From assembly GCF_963678635.1 (NCBI RefSeq), contig NC_087063.1:46106101-46170100 (forward strand): a DNA stretch of 64,000 nucleotides. Reading direction: 5' to 3'. Position 1 is the stretch's first letter. Each line of letters opens with the position of its first letter. This DNA comes from Symsagittifera roscoffensis. Its lineage: Eukaryota > Xenacoelomorpha > Acoela > Convolutidae. Of this stretch, positions 1-9,479 are shown one piece after another. A program made the translations under genes and the position numbers. The notes under the pieces were generated by a model. It had not been told where the DNA came from. It did not search any database and saw only the letters and a program-made list of their open reading frames with translations.

Positions 1-2
1 TT

Positions 3-480
3 TCCATAAAAAAATTTGTCTTATTAGGCTATAAAATCAACGAAAATGGCTACAAACCAAGGTTTTCAAAAATTGCTTCCATCAAGCCATTCAAACCCCC
101 TCGAACCCTGAAACAATTACGTTCTTTAATGGGAACGTTGAATAAACTGCAACGTTTCATACCAGATCTACATAAACTTACAGTCCGTTTCCGAGCGTCA
201 TTGAAGGCCTGCGGTCGGCAATCCTTTTTTTGGGGGAAAGAACGAATCGCAGTTTATTTTATAATAATCAACAAAAGATAGCAAAAATTCTAAGCACAAA
301 TAAATAAGGCTCCTTTAAAAACTCGAGAACAAAATGGGATGGAAGTTACAGCGGTCTGCGAGCGTGCCTCGAGCATTTAAAAGAGCCTAATTTATGGGTA
401 CTAACCGCCTACATGGCACAACTCTTTGGCCGACTTTTTCCACAATGGGGCGGCTCTATATTCACCAATAATTTCGGCCA
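3..480 (+). pseudogene. Ty3/gypsy pol remnant 1: RT C-terminal (connection) region and start of RNase H
   Basis: From base 3 the plus strand reads as the last part of a gypsy-type reverse transcriptase, including FVLLGYKINENGYKP and then PRTLKQLRSLMGTLNKL, the family's conserved thumb/connection motif, and ends near RQSFFWGK. A stop follows at about 290. A second piece near 320-400, TRTKWDGSYSGLRACLEH, resembles the first RNase H block, where the catalytic Asp sits in a DAS motif; here that is WDGS. The frame then decays. The catalytic palm (YxDD) would lie left of the window. Same strand and order as the integrase pieces at 2.0-3.7 kb, so probably one element. Non-functional: stops, frameshifts and a foreign segment inserted downstream. 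Confidence 0.8.
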
Positions 481-1016
481 ATCACAATCGTGCGTTGAAA
501 CTGGTGATTTTTTTTAGCTCGTCGCTAGATGGCCACGAGTCGCTCAATTTCCTTCACGACCAATCAAACTGCAGTAAGCAAATAAGTTCTCTCTTCGCTT
601 GCCACTGGGGGAATGACTTATGCGTGAGAAATCTACGCCAGCAGCAACCCAATATGCAAACTGAAAATCGTAAATACTGAACAACGCCAGAAAACATGGT
701 CTCCGACCTGATCCTCTATCTTTAACTTGCTCTCCCTTTACTCATGAAATGAATACATCAATGAATACATCTGAAAGTTCTATAAAATTTCTTGACCACA
801 CTCTCGAGCAAAACAATCTGCAAACCTTTCTTAAGACGTTCTCGTCAACCTCTTCTCAGCCGCAACCTTAACCGAGAAATCACTCCATTTCCAATTTAGT
901 TTCTTTTGAGTCTAGCGTTTTGATAAGCTGGCCGAATTATCTGTAAATTTTTAACTGAATCGTCTGAATATGAATGGCTGGCCAGTCGCCTTCCGATGCT
1001 GATAATCAATTTAGTC

Positions 1017-1087
1017 TAGCAGTGACAAGGCTCGAACCTGCGTCTCTGAATGCTACTGCAAGTCTAGCTAGTACCTGACTGATGAAC
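1017..1087 (-). other. tRNA-like (possible SINE head) sequence, copy 1
   Basis: Read on the minus strand this has a B-box-like GGTTCGAGCCT, an upstream CAGTCAGGTA resembling a D arm, and a GCTAG...TAGC-type stem with a 7-nt loop. The second copy is at 4417-4487. No complete acceptor stem is visible. It could be a tRNA-derived SINE head or chance. Confidence 0.25.
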
Positions 1088-1767
1088 TTGAGTTCGCAGT
1101 TGGATCGCCTGAGGCCATAGTCCACTGTCTCCAGGTGTAGTTCCCTCCGCCACTCCTGTGAGTTGGAACACACATACGCACTACTGTGCGCTACAATCAA
1201 CAAACAGCTACAATATACCGTCTCGGAGATCGTTTGAAGAAAACGTTTCGAGTATCAGAGATTTTTTGTTTGAGCTGCATAGTTTAACAAACCCGTTCTA
1301 AACAAAATCTTAGAAAAGTGTAGAATTCAATTGTTTTTAAGCCTGCCAAGAAGTAGGAGGGGACGGTATGAACCCCATCTTTTAGTTCAGATTGCCACAT
1401 TTTTCCTTAGGTATTAACTTTATGTTTTTTGTCAATCTACTTTAAACCTTTTCTGTAGCGTTGTACTGCAATTATTTTGAAACTGAGAGCGAGCACCGAA
1501 AAAAAAGAACATTCCTGTAAAACTGCCTGCGGTGCAGAAATTTGTTTCAAAAAACGGATGGAGAAATTGGGCCCATACATCAATAATTCCAACTTGTCGT
1601 GATAAAATACAGAACTTTTTCCGGATATTGAAAGGGCGCATAACCCTTTCCTACTGTGAAAACTGAGAAAACGGTTTGATTTAGGTAGATGGTCCTGTTT
1701 CGAATATCCGCACTTGCACTTTTCCACCTGCCCCACCCTCCAGTCCTGCTACTAGGGATGAACTTGA
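1075..1767 (-). pseudogene. TRPM-channel-like exon pair, decayed copy
   Basis: Minus-strand homologue of the exon pair at 4476-5248. The upstream exon keeps CKCGYSKQDHL, but the donor that follows, GTAAGT in the other copy, is here CTAAAT, and the exon's 5' part is replaced by unrelated sequence above about 1770. The second exon (1075-1190) keeps the same 116-nt length, an AG before 1190 and a GT after 1075. It carries replacements such as Trp to Cys in the motif read VWSN in the other copy. The broken donor and truncated first exon make this a pseudogene fragment. Confidence 0.6.
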
Positions 1768-2029
1768 CACAGAATCATAGAATGAAGCTGAACGGAACAG
1801 TTGCGTTCGGCCATTCTGGCACACCTTCACCCATCTCAATCTGGACGGGAGGCTATGATGTCTCCCTCCGAGTGTACTTGGTGGCATTTCCTGAATTGCC
1901 GAATCATCAGCACTTGCGAAGACAGCAAAGAATCTACCCTTTTTGGTAAGAATCTAAAATCAACCTTAAAATCTGATTCCTCTAAGCAGTTACTGGAGTT
2001 GTCGCTCCCTAACCAAGAGATGCAACTGC

Positions 2030-2700
2030 ATTTCGCTAAATTTTTACGCCGTAAATTCGCATTTATTTCTGGCCACAGTCGTTTCGAAAGGATCACAAAT
2101 CCGTATTCAATAAGGAAATCATTGGTCAAATTCGTGATCCACGAGGGATAAAAACACATTCTTACACTTTTGGCTGACCGTCGAGGCAATGGTTTGGTCG
2201 AACGCACAATTCAAACAATCAAAAGCAATTTGGAAACTAAAAAAATCTATCCTAACTTTGTTAACCTAAAACCTACTCTACAACAAATACTCGAAGACAA
2301 ACAATCTGTCCTCAAAAAGTCTTCTTTTGAGCTCCATTTCAGACGAAAATCTAATACTGAACTCTCTGAAGCCATTTTTTTCAATCTCCTCCCTCGAGTG
2401 GAACTTGCCTAAATGGCGAGCCAATATTATGGCAGAGACAGAGTTAAAGTGGTTCCTAGCGGCAGTTCCAACCATCATGTGTCACCACGACTTGACCCGA
2501 TGTTCTCGGTTGGCTCAAAAGGGGCAGAGAGTGAACCTTCCAAAGCGAATGCTTGGGCTCGACAGAAACGTAATCTATCTCTGGAGAAAAGACGACTTGT
2601 TATGAGGGAACTCGCAACTCGCCACTCGGATTTTGCTAATAGCTTAACGACAGGACTAACAAGAAGTACCTCAGATTCTACGCTCACGCTTCAGATCTAG
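2030..2700 (+). pseudogene. Ty3/gypsy pol remnant 1: integrase core end
   Basis: Frameshifted pieces of a retroviral-type integrase. NKEIIGQIRDPRGIKTHSYTF (about 2110-2170) is followed after a one-base shift by ADRRGNGLVERTIQTIKSNL (about 2170-2230), which holds the catalytic Glu in the VERT context. Next comes a stretch ending ELHFRRKSNTEL, where family members read HxGRxPNTEL. A stop lies near 2410, and another frame continues the C-terminal region to about 2700. The zinc finger and first two catalytic Asp are not recognisable. The likely cause is the 866-1770 segment inserted upstream. Confidence 0.75.
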
Positions 2701-3055
2701 CCGTCCCAGCGTTGTCACATAGCCAGCGTCTCAGTGTCATGCGAAACTCGGGTCGAGCCTCCAAAACAAGTAAATTATAAAAAGAACTTCTCAAAAAACC
2801 TAATCGTGTTTTCAGAGTATTCAGGAAAACTATAGACCGACTTTCCGGAAAACCTCTCTATAAAATTGCCGCTAGACCCAAAATCGTCAAGATTACAAAT
2901 AATAAGTACATCATAAGCAGAGGAAAAGTACACAGGCAGAATCATGTTTGTCTAAAGTTTAATCACATTTTCGTGACACTTCACCAATTCAGGATACGCT
3001 GGGTGATAGAATCGCCACATCGCAAGGCAGAATCACCCCAAAATCGCAGTCGTCT

Positions 3056-3700
3056 TTGCGACCGAAAGGCCAACAACCTGTTCAGTCCAGCGCAGGCCCT
3101 AGAAAAGTTGGTCTCACAGCCGACTCCTCTTCTAGTGAAGGTTCAGTAGTAAAACTTAATAAACCAACGACCCAAACCTTTTCGACCCCGATCCCAGATC
3201 AAGATCCTATCGCTCAGGTGCCACCTATAAAACCAGAGAAGGCGTCTGCGGTGATTCTGTCACCCGGAAAAGAGACTGCGACAGCCATTGATCAATCTTC
3301 CGAAAACGCGTCGGCGCCAGACCCACGCGTTCTTACCTCGTCTCAGTCGATAACTCACTCCGACAAAGAAACCGGAGATAGCGAAGCCGCGGTGGCGGCT
3401 CCTAAGCCCACTCAGGCTCCGGACAGCTCAGAAATGAATAGGGCTTCAGCTCGTAGTAAAAAGCCTACAAAGTTCTTTGGCGACCCTCTTCGTCACTCGG
3501 TTGAGGCAGTAGAAGAAGAGGCATCGTCGGACCAATCGTCTTCGGCTGTCAAATCCCTCGTGACTCTTACTTCTCCTCACAAACGTATCGAGCTCATTCA
3601 CCAGCGACCGCGTCTAATTGCACAGGAGCAGGCGACTCCTTTTAAGAAGACTAAATTTACAGAGGAGCCAAACGAGAACAACACTCAGTCTGATATATGA
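3056..3700 (+). pseudogene. Ty3/gypsy pol remnant 1: C-terminal low-complexity tail
   Basis: A 214-codon open stretch rich in Ser, Pro, Thr and Lys, with SARSKKPTKFFGDPLRHSV near residues 130-150. That kind of basic motif occurs in the tail after the integrase of some gypsy elements. No catalytic domain is present. It is probably part of one long polyprotein, separated from the integrase pieces by frameshifts between about 2700 and 3056. It ends with TGA just before the probable LTR. The ATG at 3056 may be internal to the original frame. Confidence 0.6.
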
Positions 3701-3786
3701 CAAAACTCAGACATCAAAACGTTAAACTCTTTTGCCAGTCTTGTGCAATTCTCTTATTCGCAGTTTTTCTTTATGCAGGCTGGCCC

Positions 3787-4268
3787 TGTTATGTGTTTAC
3801 TTAAACTCAGTGCTGTTCTAATCCTTATTCTAAGGATGAAGTATTTCCTCCCGTGGGGAATGTCTTGAGGCGACCTTCGGTACCTCGTTTATCCCATGCT
3901 TATTTATGTTTATCATGTGTATTTACTTATGTATTGCTATTTCATATGTCATTAGTCAAGGCCATATCTAACCGGTCACAGCGTGGTGCCGTTATTTCAT
4001 GCGTTTATCCAGTTGCACTACACCCTTAACAAGATACAGTCATTATCTAAACTGAAAGCCTATTCTAATACCTCTATCTAAAATCTATATAAAAAGGCGT
4101 TTGTAAACGTTTGTTTATTCGATACAGTGTATCCACGATACAGTGTTTATTCGATACAGTTATTCTAATCATGTTCTATACATGTTCTAGCTTACTAAAT
4201 AACCTATTTGCTTTTAACCCTTCAGTCTTGAGTCAGTACTGGGCGCGTTATTTCAGCCGGATATCGGC
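3787..4268 (+). repeat. Probable 3' LTR of gypsy remnant 1
   Basis: Non-coding stretch directly after the pol tail. It begins near TGTTATGTG and ends near ...ATCGGCCA, consistent with TG...CA ends. It contains a TATA-like TATATAAAAAGG (about 4087) and a short internal repeat of CGATACAGTGT-type words (about 4121-4160). No matching 5' LTR is in the window, so the boundaries are estimates. Confidence 0.4.
4087..4098 (+). promoter_or_regulatory. TATA-like element in the putative LTR
   Basis: TATATAAAAAGG lies within the putative LTR, where the element's promoter would be expected. Sequence resemblance only. Confidence 0.35.
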
Positions 4269-4269
4269 C

Positions 4270-5177
4270 ACCTTAACCGAGAAATAACTCCATTTCCGAT
4301 TTTATTTCTTTTGACTCTAGCGTTTTGAAAAGCTGGCTGAAAAATCTGTATACTTTTATATGAATTGTCTGAATATGAATGGGCCGTCGCCTTCTGATGC
4401 TGATAATCAATTTAGTCTAGCAGTGACAGTGCTCGAACCTGCGTCTCTGAATGCTAGTGCAAGTCTAGCTACTACCTGACTGATGAATTTGAGTTTGCAG
4501 TTGAATCCCCTGCGGCCATAGTCCACTGTCTCCAGGTGCAGTTCCCTCCGCCACTCCTGTGAGTTGGACCACACATTCGCACTACTGTGCGCTACAATCA
4601 CAACACAGCTACAATATACCGTCTCGGAGAAAATTTGAAGAAAAAGGTTCCGAGTTTCAGAGATTTTTTTTGTGCTGCAAAGCTTAACAAACCTGTTCTA
4701 AGCAATTTCTTAGAAAAATTGTAGAACTTAATTATTTAGAAGCCTGCCAAGAAGTAAGAGGGGGTGGTACGAACCCCTACTTTTATTTCGGATTGCCACA
4801 TTTTTCCTTAGGTATTAACTTGATGTTTTTTTGTCAATATTCTTTAAAACTTTTCTGTAGCGTTGTACTGCAACTTTTTGGAGGCGAGAGCGAGCGCCGA
4901 AAAAAAAAACGTTATTGAAAAATTGCCTGCGGTGCAGAAAACTGTTTCGAAAGACGAATAGAGAAATCGGGCCCATACATCATTAATTCCAGCTTGTCGT
5001 AATAAAATACAGAATTTTTACCGGAGATTAGAAGAGCGCAAAACCCTTCTTTACAGTGAAAACGGAGACAACAGTTTGACTTACGTAGATGGTCCTGTTT
5101 CGAATACCCGCACTTGCACTTTCCCCCCTGCCCCGCCCTCCAGCCCTGCTCCTGGGGGATGAAGTTGACACAGAACT
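4270..5177 (-). repeat. Segmental duplicate, copy 2
   Basis: Collinear with 866-1770. It begins immediately after the putative LTR of gypsy remnant 1. Unlike copy 1, its right end runs on without interruption into the intact 5' part of a TRPM-like exon, so this copy is closer to the original host locus. Confidence 0.8.
4417..4487 (-). other. tRNA-like (possible SINE head) sequence, copy 2
   Basis: Same tRNA-like pattern as at 1017-1087: GGTTCGAGCAC as a B-box-like word, a perfect GCTAG/CTAGC stem around a 7-nt loop, and CAGTCAGGTAG as a possible D arm. It overlaps the proposed donor of the second TRPM-like exon. Confidence 0.25.
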
Positions 5178-5248
5178 TCCTGGTGTGTCTCCGCTCGAAA
5201 AAGGACATCTTCTTCTCCTGGTCTATGAGACCGAACGTCGTCTTGTAC
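4476..5248 (-). CDS. TRPM ion-channel-like gene, two exons (partial)
   Basis: Two minus-strand exons splice in frame. The first, 5248-5085 (164 nt), follows a strong tract ending TTCTTTTTTATAG and ends at CTAC|GTAAGT. It encodes a Cys/His region with RKFCVNFIP and CKCGYSKQDHL. The second, 4591-4476 (116 nt), follows ATTGTAG and ends at CAG|GTAGTA. It encodes QEWRRELHLETVDYG. As I recall TRPM2-type channels, their cytosolic N-terminal region has CxCGYxxxxHL, then 14 residues later a Trp, then His five residues on. Joined, these exons reproduce that spacing. The intron is 493 nt. TRPM proteins are cation channels of over 1000 residues, and no other exon was found, so this is a gene fragment or a gene split across distant exons. 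The second donor is uncertain because a tRNA-like sequence starts there. Confidence 0.6.
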
Positions 5249-5465
5249 CTATAAAAAAGAAGAAGAGTTCAATTCGTTCCCTATGTCTGCAACAATTTAA
5301 CAGCTTCCTCATCAAATAATTTTAAGCCATACAGAAAAAAAACAGCGAACACCACTAGACTATCTATAATAACATTTCATTGTTGAAAAATGCCTAGCCA
5401 AGCCAATTATAAATTGCACCTAGTTAATAGTTTATTGAAACATTTTTCGAGAAAATTTCGAGAAC

Positions 5466-6235
5466 AAAATCACAAAATTTCGGAAAGAAAATCACAAAAA
5501 AGTCGGGCCTGAATATTCGGTCTCTTGCGCAAAGTAAGTAATCTAAATATCTCAAAATTACTTCAGTATAGTGGACGATTAGTGTAGATTTTCACCAAAT
5601 TATAGGTTTATAGGTTTGGATAAAGTTACAAAGAATTTAAAACTTTCCAAATTTTTCGAAAATTGCTGAAAGTTTCCTATTTATAAGTTTGTCTATTTAA
5701 GTTTCCCAATTTTCCAAAAATTGCTGAAAGTTTCCATTGATAAATTTGACAATTTAAGTTTCAAAATTTCGGAAAGAAAATCACAAAAAAGTCGGGCCTG
5801 AATATTCGGTCTCTTGCGCAAAGTAAGTAATCTCAATATCTCAAAATTACTTCATTATAGTTTAAAATAAAATCACGCCAAGCTGCGGCTACATTACCCT
5901 CGTCAAATTGAGTTAATAAAATTGGACGATTAGTGTAGATTTTCACCAAATTATAGGTTTATAGGTTTGGATAAAGTTACAAAGAATTTAAAACTTTCCA
6001 AATTTTTCGAAAATTGCTGAAAGTTTCCTATTTATAAGTTTGTCTATTTAAGTTTCCCAATTTTCCAAAAATTGCTGAAAGTTTCCATTGATAAGTTTGA
6101 CAATTTAAGTTTCCAAATTTTCCAAAAATTGCTGAAAGTTTCTATTGATAAGTTTGCCCGTTAATTCGCTGTTTCCAAATTTTCCAAAAATTGCTGAAAG
6201 TTTCTATTGATAAGTTTGCCCGTTAATTCGCTGAG
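5466..6235. repeat. Nested tandem duplication, AT-rich
   Basis: Two long copies (about 5466-5745 and 5762-6094) share AAAGTCGGGCCTGAATATTC and TGGACGATTAGTGTAGATTT. The second has an extra ~60 bp (about 5861-5925). Within and after them a shorter word, CAAAAATTGCTGAAAGTTTC, recurs. A 62-bp unit is repeated twice exactly or nearly so at about 6110-6171 and 6172-6233. No coding potential seen. Confidence 0.8.
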
Positions 6236-7173
6236 CGACGAAAATTTTCATTTTTGCGCTGATAAATCAATTCAATTATTGCATCAGGCGCTCAGTTTTA
6301 TTTTTTGACTTAGAATGACAATATCGTTAATGTTTTACGAAGAACTTCATCCGAAACCATTATTTTTAACTAGTATTGTTGTGCTAAGTCTGACGCATTA
6401 ACGGATAGTAAAAAGCAAAAATGAATTGGAACTCAAGCCGGGTTCAAATACAATTTTTCATACTGATGAAAAAAAAAATTTTATTAAATAATTGGAACAT
6501 TCTTTACTTACAGTGTTTCTTCGCTTTTCTGTGTCATTTTATCGGCCTGAAATCTTTTTCGTAAATAAATTTTCGGTTTTTGAAACCAAGATTGCTAAAT
6601 GAAATGTCACATGAAATGAAACAAATCAAAAAGATTGAAAATTCAATAAGTAGGCTCAAAATCAGCACCAAAAAGTGTAACTTGATAGAATAGAATATGC
6701 TTGCCGATGTTCTCAAGATTATATCTCATTCATTTTACAAGCCTTCTCACATTACAAGAGTTCTCTTATCACTCCAGGAAAGTTAATGAGGCGAACTTCA
6801 CATTGAGGGCTGTAAAACTCGGGCCATGATTTCATCAAACTTGGGAGAGATATTAGTATGCAATAAGGCGGCTAGATTGAATAGATAATCAGCAATAAAA
6901 CTTGGTCGAGGCAGAAGAAAAAGTTCAAAGTCCAAAGATCTACTTTGGCAGATACGATATGCTGCAATAAAAAACGATAACCTTGCTTCTACTGAAAACA
7001 TCTGTAAAGTATTCATTTAGAAGGGAGCTGATTCAGCTATTTTTTGTAATAATCCGATCCTAAACTTGACTGCATCCAATCACTTGATGCAGGAGTGGAT
7101 TTATTGGACGGATTCGACCCACTCACCAACCAAAGAGCCCCCCTTTGGTACTCTTTTATGACATCAATGATGG
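6236..7173. other. Non-coding stretch, nothing recognised
   Basis: AT-rich, with only short open stretches that show no familiar protein motif. No RNA gene recognised. Confidence 0.5.
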
Positions 7174-7800
7174 TATTGGGCACTCGTGCTTAGGGAGTCG
7201 TCCCAAACATAACAAAATTGCGCATACGCTTGTGATGAAACCTTCAAACCTTTGCCGCAAATTTGTTTTCAAAAATGGAACAATTTTCTATTTTGATGAT
7301 AACAGAGATTTTATCCCAAGAAATATATATAATTATTAAACACTTTTAATTGTGATTCGAACAATATTTAAAAATTTTCAAAAAGTTGTTCCAGTGTTGA
7401 AAAAAATTGTGAAAATTTTTTAATTTATTCTAATTTTGAGCGAGTAAAAAAAATTGATGCATATTATTCAATTAAGCTTAAAAAAAGTCGATTTACAAGT
7501 TGAGGATGTTTCCTTGGCAATAAAAATTTTCTTAAATAACTTAAAACNNNNNNNNNNNNNNNNNNNNNNNNNNNNNNNNNNNNNNNNNNNNNNNNNNNNN
7601 NNNNNNNNNNNNNNNNNNNNNNNNNNNNNNNNNNNNNNNNNNNNNNNNNNNNNNNNNNNNNNNNNNNNNNNNNNNNNNNNNNNNNNNNNNNNNNNNNNNN
7701 NNNNNNNNNNNNNNNNNNNNNNNNNNNNNNNNNNNNNNNNNNNNNNNTATGCGCAATTTTATGATGTTTGGGACGACTCCCTAAGCACGAGTGCCCAATA
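7174..7800. repeat. Inverted repeat interrupted by an assembly gap
   Basis: The left arm 7174-7226 and the reverse complement of 7748-7800 match at 51 of 53 positions. The right arm begins at the first base after the run of N, so the palindrome probably extends into the gap. It could be a foldback or MITE-type element. No ends or target-site duplication can be assigned. Confidence 0.75.
7548..7747. other. Assembly gap, 200 N
   Basis: Exactly 200 undetermined bases, probably a scaffold spacer of nominal length. Confidence 0.99.
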
Positions 7801-8830
7801 ATATGCGATAATCATTTCAAATAGGTGTTCATTCAGACAAATAACAAACTGCCCTCAGATTTGTGTTTAAGTTTCGAAGTTTTTTAAGAAGCTCAAAAAT
7901 TGAATTCCGTCTAACTAAATCGAAAAGTGAATCAATTGCGCTTTTATTTAAATTTCAAACTTAATGAACAAACCTGAAACAGCGAGCAAGTCATATGCCT
8001 TTCATAAATGGCATTCCAATTCACTCAAAAGCTGATAGGCCAGCCCCCATTTTGATAACAATGAGATCTGTTTGGTTTTTTGTTTGCACTAAAATTGAAA
8101 AACCAACTCTTTTTTTGCCGCTCGACTGTTTTTTTTTTCAGTGAAATATTTTTTTACCAGACCGTCTTTTCAGCAAAACAATTGAATTAAAGACTTTTAC
8201 AAGACTATGAAAACATTTTCATCAGAGGATGAGACGACTACCTCGCGTTGTTACAGCTTTTATTTTAAAAATTTTTAAAGTAGGGCTATCTGGTTAACTG
8301 AGATAAACTGGTTAACATGCACTATACTTATAGAGCCGAATGTAAGCGTAGCGGAGCCAGCAGTTACTACTTGTTACGGTCGTGTTTGAAGCTACGCTAA
8401 CAGTCGATAAAAGACCGGTCTAGTAACGAATCTAACCTCCTGAAATTTTAATTTAAATTTCGCATAAGCCCGTTCTTTGAGACGAGTCAAGGGTTTTTAA
8501 CGGACCAAACTTTATCAGAACGATTTTCAACCAGATCTTTAAAAAGTCAATTGAACCTTATTATTTTGAATTTGAATTTAGATACAGCTTAGGGAACATT
8601 AAAGAACAAATGAACTGCATCAAGGTTACTGTACGTGCAGTACAGCCCAACTGGCAGTAACCCGAGGGAAACCTAGGTAAATAAGTGAAGGCAAAAACAG
8701 AGTTATTAGAGTTGCACCTTTGGATACCAGACATCATCATTCTTTTACCATGTCAACAAGCAACCGATTTTCATTCGGGTATACTTTTTTAAATTTGACG
8801 AAAAAATCTTTCTTTTGCTTGTCAGAATAT
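7801..8830. other. Non-coding stretch, nothing recognised
   Basis: AT-rich. Contains a short TGGTTAAC-type repeat (8290-8320). No gene, RNA or repeat family recognised. Confidence 0.5.
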
Positions 8831-8833
8831 TCG

Positions 8834-9475
8834 TTAAGGTTGAGGGGTAACAAATCGTTTGACATCAAAGTTGAAACATTTCAGAGTTTTGTAAGACACC
8901 GAAACTTGAGCTAATTTTGTTTTTCTTAAAGGTAGTGAAAAACATCCTAAACTACCCCTGCGCGTGAGTCTACCCATCTTTCTTGATTGAAGATTTAAAA
9001 AATTTAAGGGGGACACTTTTAAGAACTGAAACATTGTCTCAGAACATAATTGGCTGATGAACATTTCATACTCATTTTGCAGCCAATATTTTGAAAAATA
9101 CTCGGACACATGATCATACTTACGAAGGAAAAAAATGGTTCTTGTAATTTTTTTCTGTATCAAGGAAATTTTATCAAGAATAGTTTTCGAAGTACATCTG
9201 TACGCTATCAAGCCATAGGAAACAATCGGAATCACCTATGTCATGTAAAACTCAAGTAATGACTGTTAAGAGAAGCATGATCTTCCTCGGTAAAAAACAC
9301 CATTGAATTTCAACACCTTTTTGCAAATTTTTTCAGTTTGATTATTCAAATTCAATTTTTTTGTCAACTTCGATACCCAAGTTTCTAAAACTATCCATAT
9401 TTTCCATAGTTTGGCCAGTAATTGAAATTTTGGAATCCGATAGGTCTTTTACAAAAGCCATTAGACGCTGCGATA
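8834..9475 (-). pseudogene. Non-LTR retrotransposon (LINE) reverse transcriptase, C-terminal remnant
   Basis: Minus strand. Around 9475-9340 it reads ITGQTMENMDSFRNLGIEVD, matching the conserved region after the RT palm in LINE ORF2 proteins (xxSFRYLGIxID). After frame disruptions, the 133-codon stretch 9235-8834 gives PIVSYGLIAYRCTSKTILDK and LIQKKITRTIF, then a C-terminal tail, typical of the end of LINE ORF2 (YGxxxW...QKxxxR). The catalytic YADD block and endonuclease are absent, as expected of a 5'-truncated copy. Stops at about 9240-9340 show it is dead. The clade (jockey, RTE or CR1-like) cannot be fixed from this piece. Confidence 0.7.
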
Positions 9476-9479
9476 TTGC

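Larger units (their letters stand above)
866..1770 (-). repeat. Segmental duplicate, copy 1 (inside gypsy remnant 1)
   Basis: About 0.9 kb, collinear with 4270-5177 and clearly homologous, with scattered substitutions and small indels. Both copies start at CCTTAACCGAGAAAT and run through the same landmarks. Copy 1 stops matching just after GAACTTGACACAGAA near 1770, inside the exon shared with copy 2. It lies between the RNase H and integrase remains of gypsy remnant 1, where no such sequence belongs in a retrotransposon. Introns are retained, so the duplication was at DNA level rather than by reverse transcription. Confidence 0.8.

Noticed and set aside
426-680. 84-codon plus-strand open frame in gypsy remnant 1
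   Set aside because: Lies out of frame over decayed RNase H sequence; no motif.
3787-4268. Full intact LTR pair for gypsy remnant 1
   Set aside because: Only one candidate LTR is in the window; no second copy on the left.
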